DNA of 64,000 bases from SZUA-36 sp963727635 (GCA_963727635.1 CAVSHP010000021.1:248001-312000); one strand, 5' to 3'; positions 1 through 7,474 are shown, counted from the first letter of the stretch. The notes: generated from the sequence alone by a model not told the origin. Translations and numbers: made by a program.

Positions 1-2
1 TC

Positions 3-314
3 AAGGAAGCCCTGTATGACGAAATGGGTGATCCGGCCACGGATGCCGAACGCCACCATCGCATATCACCCCTGTTCCATGCCAATAATATCGTCAGACC
101 CTTGCTCGTGGTGCAGGGCGCCAATGACCCGCGTGTGCTGCAGGTTGAAAGTGACGAACTGGTGGCGGCGGTTCAGGCCAACGAAGTGCCCGTCGAGTAC
201 CTGGTTTTTCCGGATGAGGGACATGGCTTCAGGAAACGTGATAATCGAATTGCCGCCTCTGATGCCTATGTAAAGTTCCTGGATATCTATTTGAAGGGCG
301 CCGGGCCGGAATAA
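3..314 (+). CDS. Prolyl oligopeptidase family serine peptidase (S9), C-terminal end
   Basis: This is the last ~103 codons of a gene that begins before the window. The frame is open from base 3 to the TAA at 312-314. It carries the end of an alpha/beta-hydrolase catalytic domain: 'PLLVVQGANDPRV' contains the Asp of the catalytic triad and 'FPDEGHGF' the His, as in S9 peptidases, where they act with a Ser located upstream of the window. Members of the family cleave oligopeptides after Pro or other residues and are often exported. Substrate and localisation cannot be judged from the tail alone. Confidence 0.85.
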   Translation, partial: KEALYDEMGDPATDAERHHRISPLFHANNIVRPLLVVQGANDPRVLQVESDELVAAVQANEVPVEYLVFPDEGHGFRKRDNRIAASDAYVKFLDIYLKGAGPE

Positions 315-402
315 GCTTTGATGAACCCCTGTAGATGAGGGGTTGTTGTCCTGCTTCCGGCATGTAACGGCTATATGCCCGCTGCCTCCGGGTTAATCGG
401 TT

Positions 403-434
403 AAAAAAAGGCCCGGCGATTTGCCGGGCCTTTT
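403..434. terminator. Bidirectional intrinsic terminator between convergent genes
   Basis: A near-perfect hairpin with arms AAAAGGCCCGGC and GCCGGGCCTTTT around a short loop lies between the S9 peptidase stop and the stop of the convergent S8 protease. The A-run on one side and T-run on the other give a U-tract in both directions, so it can end both transcripts. Confidence 0.85.
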
Positions 435-454
435 CGTGTCTGTCCCTGTCAGGA

Positions 455-2143
455 CTACTTGCAGACTTTGCTGCCTGGCTTGCCCTTACAGGTGTTCGAA
501 CAACAATCGGAATCAGCTGAGCAGGAGGCGCCCACGGGGGCCAGGTCACAACTACCTCCACCGCCCCGTCCACCGCCGCCACCGGCGCCGCCGCAGGTGT
601 CACCGAGAAAGGCTGCTGCATCAGAAGCCTGCACGAGACCGTAACCGTAGGCCGCGTCGCGACCGGCAGATCCCAGGTCAAGCGTTGTTGAATCAAGCGC
701 TGTGCGTATTTCCGCATTGCTGCAACTCGTATCCTGGCTCCACACCAGGGCCGCTGCACCGGCAACATGGGGTGTTGCCATCGAAGTACCGTCGTAATAT
801 GAATAATTACCCAGTGTCGTTGTCACGGTGGCTGAGTCGCCAAGCCTGTTCTCAAGAATTGCGCCGTCTATCCCCGAAACGCCTACACCCGGGATCGTCA
901 CGACGGTGTCGCCGAATGTGCCACTGAACAGGGCGTCGGAATTATTAAAGATCACCAGTCCTACACCGCCCTGGATTTCGCATTCGACCGCCTTTTCGGC
1001 GAAAGAGGTAGTGCCACGCGAGATCAGGCACACCTTTCCGGCAGCGCCGGCGCAATCCCCTGGAGAGCCAAGGCCATCTACAGCGTTACACAGGAACAAG
1101 TCCCCGGTGGCGCTTGTTTGGGCCGAACCTTCCATTCCAGTTGCTTCAATTCCCGAAGTTCCGACCGCCAGGCTTTCCTCGGTGCCGAAACCCATGGTAA
1201 CCGTCGAGCGTATGGCGACACCCGGTGCTGCCAGTTCAACCTGGCTGTTTTGCTGCGAAAAGTCTGCAACGGCGAGGGCGGAATCCACCGCGGCAACGGA
1301 AATGACTGAATTGTAGGATGCGGGATAGGAGTTTCGCGTATTGCCATCATTGCCCGCTGCGGCGATGGAAAGCACACCGGCGTTATAAGCATTGCCAAAT
1401 GCACGATCTTCCGTCCTGCTCTTGACCGAACCACCCAGGCTCATGTTGATGATGACCTTTCTTCCGGCTGCGGCCGAAATGCAGGCATCAAGCGCCCCGA
1501 CGAGGTCAGAAGAATAGCCCCAGCCGCAACCGCTGGCGGACGTGGCATCGTCTTCGAAGACCTTGACGATATGCAAGCTGATATTGCCATGCGGATTGAC
1601 GCCGACAACGCCTTTGCCATTACCCGAAAGTGCTGCGATGGTACCTGCCACATGGGTACCGTGGTGGCAAAGTGTGCTGCTGGCCAGTGGGTCTCCTGTA
1701 CCCGCATTGTAAGTGATATCACCGGCATCAAGTACGGGAAGATCTTCATGACCGTTGGAGTAACCCGAATCGATAATACAGACCATGGTGTTGCCGGTAT
1801 TGGAATCATCGAGCATATCCGCCTGCACGGTTGGAATACCCCAGGGTACCGTCTCTGACATCGGGTAGCGCACTGCATCCACTTCTATGTATTCAATATT
1901 GGGGTTGCGTTGCAGACCCTTGAGCGCCTTTGCCGGTATATGCGCAGCAACCGCACCCTGGTTGGGAAGATCGCGCAGCACGTTTGCACCGGCCGACCTT
2001 AGTGCTGACTTGCCTTTGGCTACATCCAGAAATGACACGATGTAGCGGTCCGGGTCGGGATTTGCAGCATGGGCTGTGATGCCCATAACCAATCCGGTCA
2101 GGGCTGTAATTAAGATAACAGTCTTTGAAACACAGTCTTTCAT
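455..2143 (-). CDS. Secreted S8 subtilisin-like protease with PA domain and C-terminal cystine-knot-like tail
   Basis: A 562-residue exported serine endopeptidase. From the N-terminus: signal peptide (1-27), I9-like propeptide (~30-95), and a subtilase domain with the triad Asp125 (IIDSG), His161 (HGTHVAG) and Ser454 (GTSMATPHVAG). A protease-associated (PA) insert lies at ~345-445, between His and Ser. A Gly-rich linker (~518-530) is followed by a tail with six cysteines at 532, 541, 547, 548, 552 and 561. The ATG at 2143 is chosen over an upstream one at 2167 because AGAGGA lies just before it and it begins the signal peptide. Family and catalysis are clear. The tail fits the inhibitor-cystine-knot spacing and may bind substrate or surfaces, which is inference. 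Confidence 0.93.
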   Translation of the reverse strand: MKDCVSKTVILITALTGLVMGITAHAANPDPDRYIVSFLDVAKGKSALRSAGANVLRDLPNQGAVAAHIPAKALKGLQRNPNIEYIEVDAVRYPMSETVPWGIPTVQADMLDDSNTGNTMVCIIDSGYSNGHEDLPVLDAGDITYNAGTGDPLASSTLCHHGTHVAGTIAALSGNGKGVVGVNPHGNISLHIVKVFEDDATSASGCGWGYSSDLVGALDACISAAAGRKVIINMSLGGSVKSRTEDRAFGNAYNAGVLSIAAAGNDGNTRNSYPASYNSVISVAAVDSALAVADFSQQNSQVELAAPGVAIRSTVTMGFGTEESLAVGTSGIEATGMEGSAQTSATGDLFLCNAVDGLGSPGDCAGAAGKVCLISRGTTSFAEKAVECEIQGGVGLVIFNNSDALFSGTFGDTVVTIPGVGVSGIDGAILENRLGDSATVTTTLGNYSYYDGTSMATPHVAGAAALVWSQDTSCSNAEIRTALDSTTLDLGSAGRDAAYGYGLVQASDAAAFLGDTCGGAGGGGGRGGGGSCDLAPVGASCSADSDCCSNTCKGKPGSKVCK

Positions 2144-2307
2144 CCGTTGAATCCTCTTCAATTCCATTGATGGTTTAACACGCTAAAACATAACCGGGCT
2201 CTGTTCGCTACTCAAGAAAAGTAACTGGGGTTACACGTCCATTCATTACGGTCAAATGCGCAAAAATCTGCGAAAACGTGCCGGTTACGGGCAGATCCCC
2301 TAAAAGC

Positions 2308-2365
2308 GAAGGTCGTATTTGTACTACAAAATGAAGGTCGGAGTACACAATTAGTCCGCAGGTCG
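2308..2365. repeat. Three direct repeats at exact 25-bp spacing
   Basis: GAAGGTCG begins at 2308 and 2333, and GCAGGTCG at 2358, so the first eight bases recur every 25 bp while the spacers differ. The array lies ~165-220 bp upstream of the protease start codon. Regularly phased short repeats upstream of a gene can be activator sites. No known regulator is identified, and chance is possible for 8-mers. Confidence 0.4.
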
Positions 2366-2524
2366 GCCTTGTTCAGCAACCGGCATACCGGTTGGCCGGG
2401 GTTGAAGCGGCACTTGCCGGACTACTGAAGCGCATTTCCGGGTGAGGTTTTGCCGCATGCGCAGGGTTGGCCAGAACTGGGCCCGGTTGACGCGCGAAAA
2501 TAGCCTGCGAGATCGCGTGTCAGC

Positions 2525-2540
2525 GATTGACCGGTCAATC
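2525..2540. promoter_or_regulatory. 16-bp perfect palindrome, possible operator
   Basis: GATTGACC is followed directly by GGTCAATC, a perfect 16-bp palindrome about 80 bp beyond the glrR stop codon. There is no loop or U-tract, so a protein-binding operator is likelier than a terminator. The cognate protein is unknown. Confidence 0.35.
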
Positions 2541-2618
2541 GGTGGAACATACCCGTCATATGAGATTGGAGACAGCCAATAACGTTGATCCGGTCATTTT
2601 TTTGGCATTATGCCGCAA

Positions 2619-3980
2619 TTAGCTGTGATCGTTATCCCTGAAATCCGTTGGCTGCAATTGATGTTTCTTCAACAATTTATAAAACTCTGACCGATTCCGT
2701 TCGGCCAGGCGCGCCGCCTGTGACACGTTTCCCTTGGTTGCCTTCAAGAGGCTGCGCAGGTAGTCGCTTTCAAACCGGTCGCGTGCGACTGAAAAAGGCG
2801 CCAACCCCTGGTTGCGGTTACGCAGGGCATGCTGGACGAGGCTCTCCGGGATCAAATCCGAGCGGCACAAGACCAGGCAATGGTGTATGACGTTTGCAAG
2901 TTGGCGGATATTTCCAGGCCAGGATGCGCCAACCAAACATTCCATCGCGGAAGTGCTGAAGCCGGTAGCGGAGCCGTCCTGCTGGAATTTTTTAAGAAAA
3001 TGACTGGCCAGCAAAGGTATATCCTCGCGTCTGTCCGACAGTGGCGGAAGATTGAGCGTCACCACGTTGAGGCGGTAAAAAAGGTCTTCCCGGAATAGCT
3101 TTTCCGCTACGGTCTGTTCCAGGTTGCGGTTGGTTGCAGATATCACACGGACATCAACGTCGAAAGTTTGCTCGGACCCGACCGGTCTGATACTGCGTTC
3201 CTGCAGGGCGCGCAACAGCTTGACCTGGACCGTCAGCGGCAGATCACCCACTTCGTCGAGGAACAGCGTTCCCCGGTCGGCCTGCTTGAATAGACCGGCG
3301 TGATCACGGTGGGCGCCGGTGAAGGAACCCTTTGCGTGACCGAACACTTCACTTTCAAACAGCGTCTCGGGTATGGCGGTGCAATTGACGGTAACGAACT
3401 CGCTCCCGGCCCGCGCGCTGGCCGCATGAATGGCGCGCGCCAACAACTCCTTACCAGTACCGCTTTCGCCTTCGATGAGGATACTGGCACCACTGTTAGC
3501 CGCCAACTCGGCTTCCCTCAACAACTGCTCCATCACCGGACTGCGGGTGAGTATTTGAGCACGCCATTGCTGGCCGCGGCCGCTACTGGCTGAAGCCATA
3601 ATATCAACCGGATTCGAGGCCACGGCGACTTCGAGCGTCTGTAACAGTTCCTGGTCCTTGATAGGTTTCGACAGGAAAGCGAAAGCGCCACGCTGCGTTG
3701 CCTGCACGGCATCGGGAATGGTGCCGTGTGCGGTAAGCAGGATCACGGGCAGTACGGGATAAAGACGTGCAATTTCTCCCAGTAGTTCAAGTCCGTCCAT
3801 GTGATCCATTTTCAGATCGGTAATGACAGCACGCACCTGGTGGTGTGCGAGTATCTCCAATGCGGCTTTCGCGTCCGATGCGACAAGCACGGAATAGCCG
3901 GCACGTTGCAACCTGACACTCAGCAACTCCAGCAGGTCAGGATCGTCATCGACCATCAATACATCGGGTTGCTTACTCAT
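2619..3980 (-). CDS. glrR: Sigma-54-dependent response regulator GlrR (QseF)
   Basis: A 453-residue NtrC-type regulator. The receiver domain (1-120) has phospho-acceptor Asp55 (VITDLKMD) and Lys105. The AAA+ domain (~145-375) has Walker A GESGTGKE (171-178), Walker B around 237-245 and a sigma-54 contact loop that reads GSFTGA (218-223) rather than the usual GAFTGA, a conservative change. A Fis-type helix-turn-helix ends the protein (NVSQAARLAERNRSEFYKLL). I recognise it as GlrR from its whole-length resemblance to the E. coli protein and from its place after glrK and qseG. GlrR is phosphorylated by GlrK and activates sigma-54 promoters through TGTC-N10-GACA sites; such a site lies at the other end of this operon. 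Its start overlaps the qseG stop by 4 bp. Confidence 0.95.
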   Translation of the reverse strand: MSKQPDVLMVDDDPDLLELLSVRLQRAGYSVLVASDAKAALEILAHHQVRAVITDLKMDHMDGLELLGEIARLYPVLPVILLTAHGTIPDAVQATQRGAFAFLSKPIKDQELLQTLEVAVASNPVDIMASASSGRGQQWRAQILTRSPVMEQLLREAELAANSGASILIEGESGTGKELLARAIHAASARAGSEFVTVNCTAIPETLFESEVFGHAKGSFTGAHRDHAGLFKQADRGTLFLDEVGDLPLTVQVKLLRALQERSIRPVGSEQTFDVDVRVISATNRNLEQTVAEKLFREDLFYRLNVVTLNLPPLSDRREDIPLLASHFLKKFQQDGSATGFSTSAMECLVGASWPGNIRQLANVIHHCLVLCRSDLIPESLVQHALRNRNQGLAPFSVARDRFESDYLRSLLKATKGNVSQAARLAERNRSEFYKLLKKHQLQPTDFRDNDHS

Positions 3981-4510
3981 TTTTGCTCTTTGCGATCCGG
4001 GTCAATTTCTTTGGTCATCCGGGTTTCGATATCTTTCATTGCTTCCAGTTGGGCCTCCACAGCTTCGAGTTTGGTCTTGCTTGTTTCGAGTTGGGCCTCC
4101 ACAGCTTCGAGTTTGGTCTTGCTTGTTTCGAGTTGGGACTCTAACTCCTGAACCCTGCCACGTGTGATTTGCAAATCGATCATGTCTTGCACGTCATGTC
4201 GAAGCAGGTTCCGCTGTGCTGCCCATATGCCGTCTGCTGAGATTTGCTCGGTTAACTCAAGGCAGCGATCCAGTTGCTGCCTGGACGGGTTTCCCTGAAT
4301 CAAAAGCAAGGCCAGTTTCATACGGCTTTCATCATCCGGATTATTCTGGTAGTGCAGCAATGCGGATTTTTGAGCATCCTGCAACTGTGTTTCCGAGTAC
4401 CGTTGCGCCGTGTTGGTATACCCAAACCAACCGGGTGCGGGTTCTGACGGCGTGCTACAGCACGCACCCAGCAAAATAACACCAGTCAGCACGATGCCAA
4501 ATCTAATCAT
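3977..4510 (-). CDS. qseG: QseG/GlrG-like outer-membrane lipoprotein with duplicated coiled-coil repeat
   Basis: A 177-residue lipoprotein. The signal peptide ends in the lipobox LLGAC with Cys17. A helical region follows, and from about residue 120 a strongly predicted coiled coil containing two identical 14-residue units (LETSKTKLEAVEAQ). The ATG at 4510 overlaps the end of glrK by 8 bp. In E. coli QseG is an outer-membrane lipoprotein that contacts the sensor QseE/GlrK and is needed for its activity; the same role is inferred from position and architecture. Sequence similarity outside the lipobox and helices is weak by eye, so the symbol rests mainly on synteny. Confidence 0.8.
   Translation of the reverse strand: MIRFGIVLTGVILLGACCSTPSEPAPGWFGYTNTAQRYSETQLQDAQKSALLHYQNNPDDESRMKLALLLIQGNPSRQQLDRCLELTEQISADGIWAAQRNLLRHDVQDMIDLQITRGRVQELESQLETSKTKLEAVEAQLETSKTKLEAVEAQLEAMKDIETRMTKEIDPDRKEQK
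4047..4137. repeat. 42-bp perfect tandem repeat inside qseG
   Basis: Bases 4047-4088 are repeated without a mismatch at 4089-4130, followed by seven bases of a third copy. The unit encodes 14 residues, exactly two heptads, so the repeat lengthens the coiled coil in frame without changing its register. Confidence 0.95.
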
Positions 4511-5934
4511 CGACAGCCCTTCCCAGTTGTAATTGAAAGGCGGCACCGGTGTCCGATTCAAGCAGGCGGATGACACCATCGTGCTGCTTCGCATACTCGC
4601 TAGCAATCGCCAATCCTATACCCGTGCCGGAAACAACGGCCCGAGACGGGCGCGGCCCGGTTCGAAACCATTCAAAGACATGAGGCCGGAACGTCTCTGG
4701 CACTCCAGGTCCGCTGTCACGAATCGTGAGAAGGATGGCGTCCTTACATAAGCTTAGTTGGACATTGATATTTCCGCCATGTGGCGTGTACTTGACCGCA
4801 TTGGAGAGAAGATTGTCTACAATGATCTTCAGACGTGACGGGTTGCCGTTGACCCGTACTTTTATGAAGGTGGAGCTTAAAGCGATGTCATGGGCTTCCA
4901 GTATCAATTCGTATTTTCCGAGTACTTCCTGAACCAGGCTGTCAAACTGAACTGGTTGGGATTCCTCATGTGCCGTGAGATCGCCTTCGACTCCGTAACG
5001 TAACAATTCCTCTATCATTTGTTGTAAACGCACGCTGTTGTCTTTAACGATTTTTAAAATCCGGCCGGTCTCCATTTGGCTGGATGCATTCTGATTTTCC
5101 AGCAGCAGGTCGGCGCCTTCACGGATGTTGGTCAATGGTGTCTTCAGTTCGTGCGAAACATTGCGCAGAAATTGTGCTTTCTGGGTTTCCAATTCAACCA
5201 GGCGCACGCGCAGCCATTCAAGACGCTGTCCGAGTTCTTCCAGGTCACGCAAACCCCGGACCCGCACCTGTTCAACCAGCGTGCCACGGCCAAGCGTCCG
5301 TATGCTGTTACGGATTTGCTTCAGCGGACGCGAAATAATCATGAACATCAATACCGCCAGGGCGCCCGAAAGGGGAATCACCAGCGCAGCTTGCAGGATC
5401 AATCTGTGCTGCAGTGCTTGTGCATTGTCCGGCAATTTACGCGCCAGTTCCCTGGATATAATGTTTTGATTGCTTACAACGTTCTCGACATTTTTTCTCA
5501 GTTCGGTTAGCGCCGTGTCGAGCTTGTCTTGGGTGGTGACCGTGCCAATCTTTTCAACCAGGTCAGAGACAACCATTTCAGCATGATGTGTTTTATACAA
5601 GGCTTTCCGTCAAAGCCGGGTCGGTACTGGCAACGGTCAACTCATCCAGCAGACGAAGCGATTCCTTCCGGTTGATGTCAAATATGGCCTTGTAGGAGTC
5701 GTCCTTCAACGCCTGGTACTGGCGTGCATTGCGTTCCATGAGGTTGGTCCGCTCCGCCAGCGCGCGGCTCGTGGTGGTTCTTTCCTGCACGTTGATGAGC
5801 GCGACCCGGCTTTGATGTGCCAGTTGGTCGACCTGTGCGATGGCGGTAAATATGGCTGCTACCAGTGGCAATACAACCGCAGCAAAACCGAGAAACATCA
5901 GCACAACCAGGGTGGGTGACCGAATTATTCTCAT
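4503..5934 (-). CDS. glrK: Sensor histidine kinase GlrK (QseE), frameshifted in this sequence
   Basis: The two parts together give ~477 residues, the length of E. coli GlrK. The N-terminal part (from 5934) has a transmembrane helix and a periplasmic helical domain. After a frameshift near 5593-5600 come the second transmembrane helix, a HAMP-like linker, the H-box (VSHELKTPLTNIREG), N-box (DNLLSNAVKYTP) and G-boxes (DSGPGVPE, GTGIGLAIASEY). It senses envelope stress with QseG and phosphorylates GlrR. The start is an ATG preceded by GGGAGA. First gene of a three-gene operon whose members overlap. The frameshift is most likely a sequencing indel, because every kinase motif is intact. Confidence 0.92.
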
Positions 5935-5948
5935 TCAAGATTTCTCCC

Positions 5949-5970
5949 GGTGTCGTCAATTGGCGACACC
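5949..5970. promoter_or_regulatory. Perfect GlrR-type binding site (TGTC-N10-GACA)
   Basis: TGTC at 5951-5954 and GACA at 5965-5968 are separated by exactly ten bases and sit in a longer inverted repeat (GGTGTCG ... CGACACC). This matches the operator TGTC-N10-GACA described for E. coli GlrR/QseF. It lies ~15 bp before the glrK start codon and ~200 bp upstream of the sigma-54 promoter of the divergent EF-hand gene, a usual distance for an enhancer site. Confidence 0.75.
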
Positions 5971-6052
5971 CAAATATCACCATCCTTAAACGCCAAGACC
6001 CTACGAAAACCTGCATTGCATTATATGCTCTTTATTCCCGGGGCCGTAATAG

Positions 6053-6070
6053 TGTCCCCATCCGGCAACA
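6053..6070. promoter_or_regulatory. Second, near-perfect GlrR-type site
   Basis: TGTC-N10-AACA, seven of eight consensus bases, centred 102 bp from the perfect site and ~100 bp upstream of the predicted start point. Paired enhancer sites are typical of GlrR-activated promoters. Supported only by motif and position. Confidence 0.5.
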
Positions 6071-6135
6071 GCTTACGCTGGTTCAAAGTCTCGATGTGAT
6101 TCTTAACTATATGTATTTAAGACAAATTGTGTTGG

Positions 6136-6151
6136 CGGCATGACAATTGCA
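6136..6151 (+). promoter_or_regulatory. Sigma-54 promoter for the EF-hand gene
   Basis: The bases CGGCATG-ACAA-TTGCA match the -24/-12 consensus TGGCACG-N4-TTGCA at 10 of 12 positions. The invariant GG (6137-6138) and GC (6149-6150) are separated by the required 10 bp. Transcription would begin near 6162, leaving a ~48-nt leader before the ATG at 6210. Confidence 0.7.
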
Positions 6152-6209
6152 TCTTCACTGATGTGCGTCGAAGTGACGTGCTTAATGTTTGATACTTACG
6201 GAGATTGCT

Positions 6210-6518
6210 ATGAAATACACGTATGAAAAGGGTTTGCTTGGTCTCTCGACCGTTTTATTGGCTGTTGCACTCAATGTGCAGGCTCAGCAGTCGGAAAAGC
6301 CAAACAAATCAACACAGGCAGCTGATACCAGCAAGCAGCAGATGGAGACCCCTGTCTCAAAAGCTATTCCGAAATTCACGGAAGTTGACGTTAACGAGGA
6401 TGGTGTCATAACCAAGGCTGAAGCCAGTGCAACATGGCTTGCAGAAAACTTCAAGAAATATGACCTTAACATGGATGGCTACATCAACGAGTCTGAATAC
6501 AATCAGGCCAGGGGTTAA
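6210..6518 (+). CDS. Exported EF-hand calcium-binding protein
   Basis: A 102-residue protein with a Sec signal peptide (1-25, cleavage after VQA) and a pair of canonical EF-hand loops at 60-71 (DVNEDGVITKAE) and 85-96 (DLNMDGYINESE), each with Asp/Asn/Asp at positions 1, 3 and 5 and Glu at 12. It should bind calcium in the periplasm or outside the cell; its partner is unknown. GGAG lies 6-7 bp before the ATG. It stands alone on the plus strand behind the sigma-54 promoter and two GlrR-type sites, so it is probably a GlrR target. The linker between signal and EF-hands is Ser/Thr/Gln-rich and probably disordered. Confidence 0.88.
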   Translation: MKYTYEKGLLGLSTVLLAVALNVQAQQSEKPNKSTQAADTSKQQMETPVSKAIPKFTEVDVNEDGVITKAEASATWLAENFKKYDLNMDGYINESEYNQARG

Positions 6519-6555
6519 GCTGTTGTTAACGCCTGTTAATGGTTGTAGATGAAAC

Positions 6556-6577
6556 GGCGCGCCCAGCTGGGCGCGCC
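6556..6577. repeat. 22-bp perfect GC-rich palindrome
   Basis: GGCGCGCCCAG is followed directly by its reverse complement, giving an 11-bp-arm palindrome in the 90-bp space between the EF-hand and BON genes. As RNA it would form a very stable hairpin. There is no U-run after it, so it may act as an RNA-stability or partial-termination element between co-transcribed genes, or as a protein site. Confidence 0.6.
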
Positions 6578-6609
6578 AACCCACTCACACAGAACGTGAA
6601 GAATTGAGT

Positions 6610-7230
6610 ATGAAACACATGAACAGGAAATTACCACAGACCTTGCTGCTGACAAGTTGCATCGGTCTGCTGTCAATCAGTTCAATGGCCATGGCCGGAA
6701 GCAGCGAAACCGCTAACGTCAACTGCTCTGACGACAGCAAGCTAAAGGATGTATGGCTTGATGCGCGGATCGAATCCGCCTATCTGTTCAATTCCAGTCT
6801 GAATAATTTCGACATCGATACCGTGGTCGAAAACGGCAATGTTCAGTTGAAAGGCACCGTAAAATCCGATATCGACAGGAATCTGGCGGAAGAAATTGCC
6901 AAGAGTCTCGATGGTGTGACTTCGGTTGACAATGAACTGGTGGTCAAGGAAGACCTCAACCCGGAGACGGACAATGCCAATGCCGAAGACCGCAAGTTTG
7001 GTCAAATGGTTACCGATGCAACCATCACTGCAAAGGTAAAGACCAAGCTGTTGGCAAACGCCAATATTTCCGGGACCGATATTAACGTGGACACCGAAAA
7101 CAATGTTGTCATGCTGACTGGCCAGGTGGAGTCAAAGGTCGTGAAGCAGCTGGCGGAGTACATTGCCAAAAATACTTCGGGTGTACAGTCGGTCAACAGC
7201 CATCTCACGGTCGTTGAGTCGTCGTCCTGA
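6610..7230 (+). CDS. Periplasmic protein with two BON domains (OsmY-like)
   Basis: A ~206-residue protein with a signal peptide ending in SMAMAG and two BON domains, about residues 45-115 and 135-203. Each has the typical 'D..I...V..GNVQLKG.V' and 'A..IAKSLDGVTSVDNEL' pattern. BON domains bind phospholipid membranes; OsmY-type proteins are periplasmic and stress-induced, with suggested chaperone or lipid roles. The ATG at 6610 is preceded by GAAGAA; a later ATG (6619) is possible. It follows the EF-hand gene by 91 bp with no clear promoter, so it is probably read from the same sigma-54 promoter. Confidence 0.88.
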   Translation: MKHMNRKLPQTLLLTSCIGLLSISSMAMAGSSETANVNCSDDSKLKDVWLDARIESAYLFNSSLNNFDIDTVVENGNVQLKGTVKSDIDRNLAEEIAKSLDGVTSVDNELVVKEDLNPETDNANAEDRKFGQMVTDATITAKVKTKLLANANISGTDINVDTENNVVMLTGQVESKVVKQLAEYIAKNTSGVQSVNSHLTVVESSS

Positions 7231-7265
7231 ATGATGATTTTACCGGAAGTATAGAGGGTAAAGGC

Positions 7266-7462
7266 ATGTACAGAAAAGTCATACTGACGCTCGTGATGAG
7301 TTCATTGTTGTGGTCTGGAATCACCAGGCGTTAGCGCAACTTGATGGCCGGCTTGACGAATTACCCGCCACGGGGAGTTTGCTGGCACAGTTTGGCGCCG
7401 TATTCGTCGTCTTGTTGATACGCGAATTGACTGGTGTCATCGATATATTCAAACGGACCTGA
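7266..7462 (+). CDS. Small exported or membrane protein, frameshifted
   Basis: The ATG at 7266 has a good ribosome site (GAGGGTAAAGG). The first 20 codons form a hydrophobic signal or anchor (MYRKVILTLVMSSLLWSG). After a frame break near 7322 the reading continues as QALAQLDGRLDELPATGSLL, then a second hydrophobic stretch (FGAVFVVLLIREL), to TGA at 7460-7462. The repaired product would be ~65 residues. I do not recognise the family. It follows the BON gene by 35 bp and precedes a terminator, so it is probably the last gene of that unit. Confidence 0.55.
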
Positions 7463-7474
7463 CTTTGTGCCCGA

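Larger units (their letters stand above)
2144..2618. other. 475-bp upstream region of the S8 protease, with repeats but no gene
   Basis: No open frame with coding character is visible on either strand. Because glrR and the protease are both on the minus strand, this is the leader of the protease and the 3' flank of glrR. It holds three 8-bp direct repeats at 25-bp spacing (2308, 2333, 2358) and a 16-bp palindrome at 2525-2540, annotated separately. I could not pick a convincing -35/-10 pair. Confidence 0.6.

Noticed and set aside
2308..2365. CRISPR array
   Set aside because: Repeats are only 8 bp, spacers 17 bp, and there are three units with no cas genes anywhere in the window.
6128..6145. 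A third GlrR-like match, TGTG-N10-GACA
   Set aside because: It overlaps the -24 element of the sigma-54 promoter, where an enhancer site would block polymerase, and has only 7 of 8 bases; chance is likely.
5950..6200. A GlmY-like small RNA downstream of the sigma-54 promoter
   Set aside because: Only ~48 nt separate the predicted start point from a clear EF-hand ORF with its own ribosome site, and no terminator-like hairpin ends a small RNA there.
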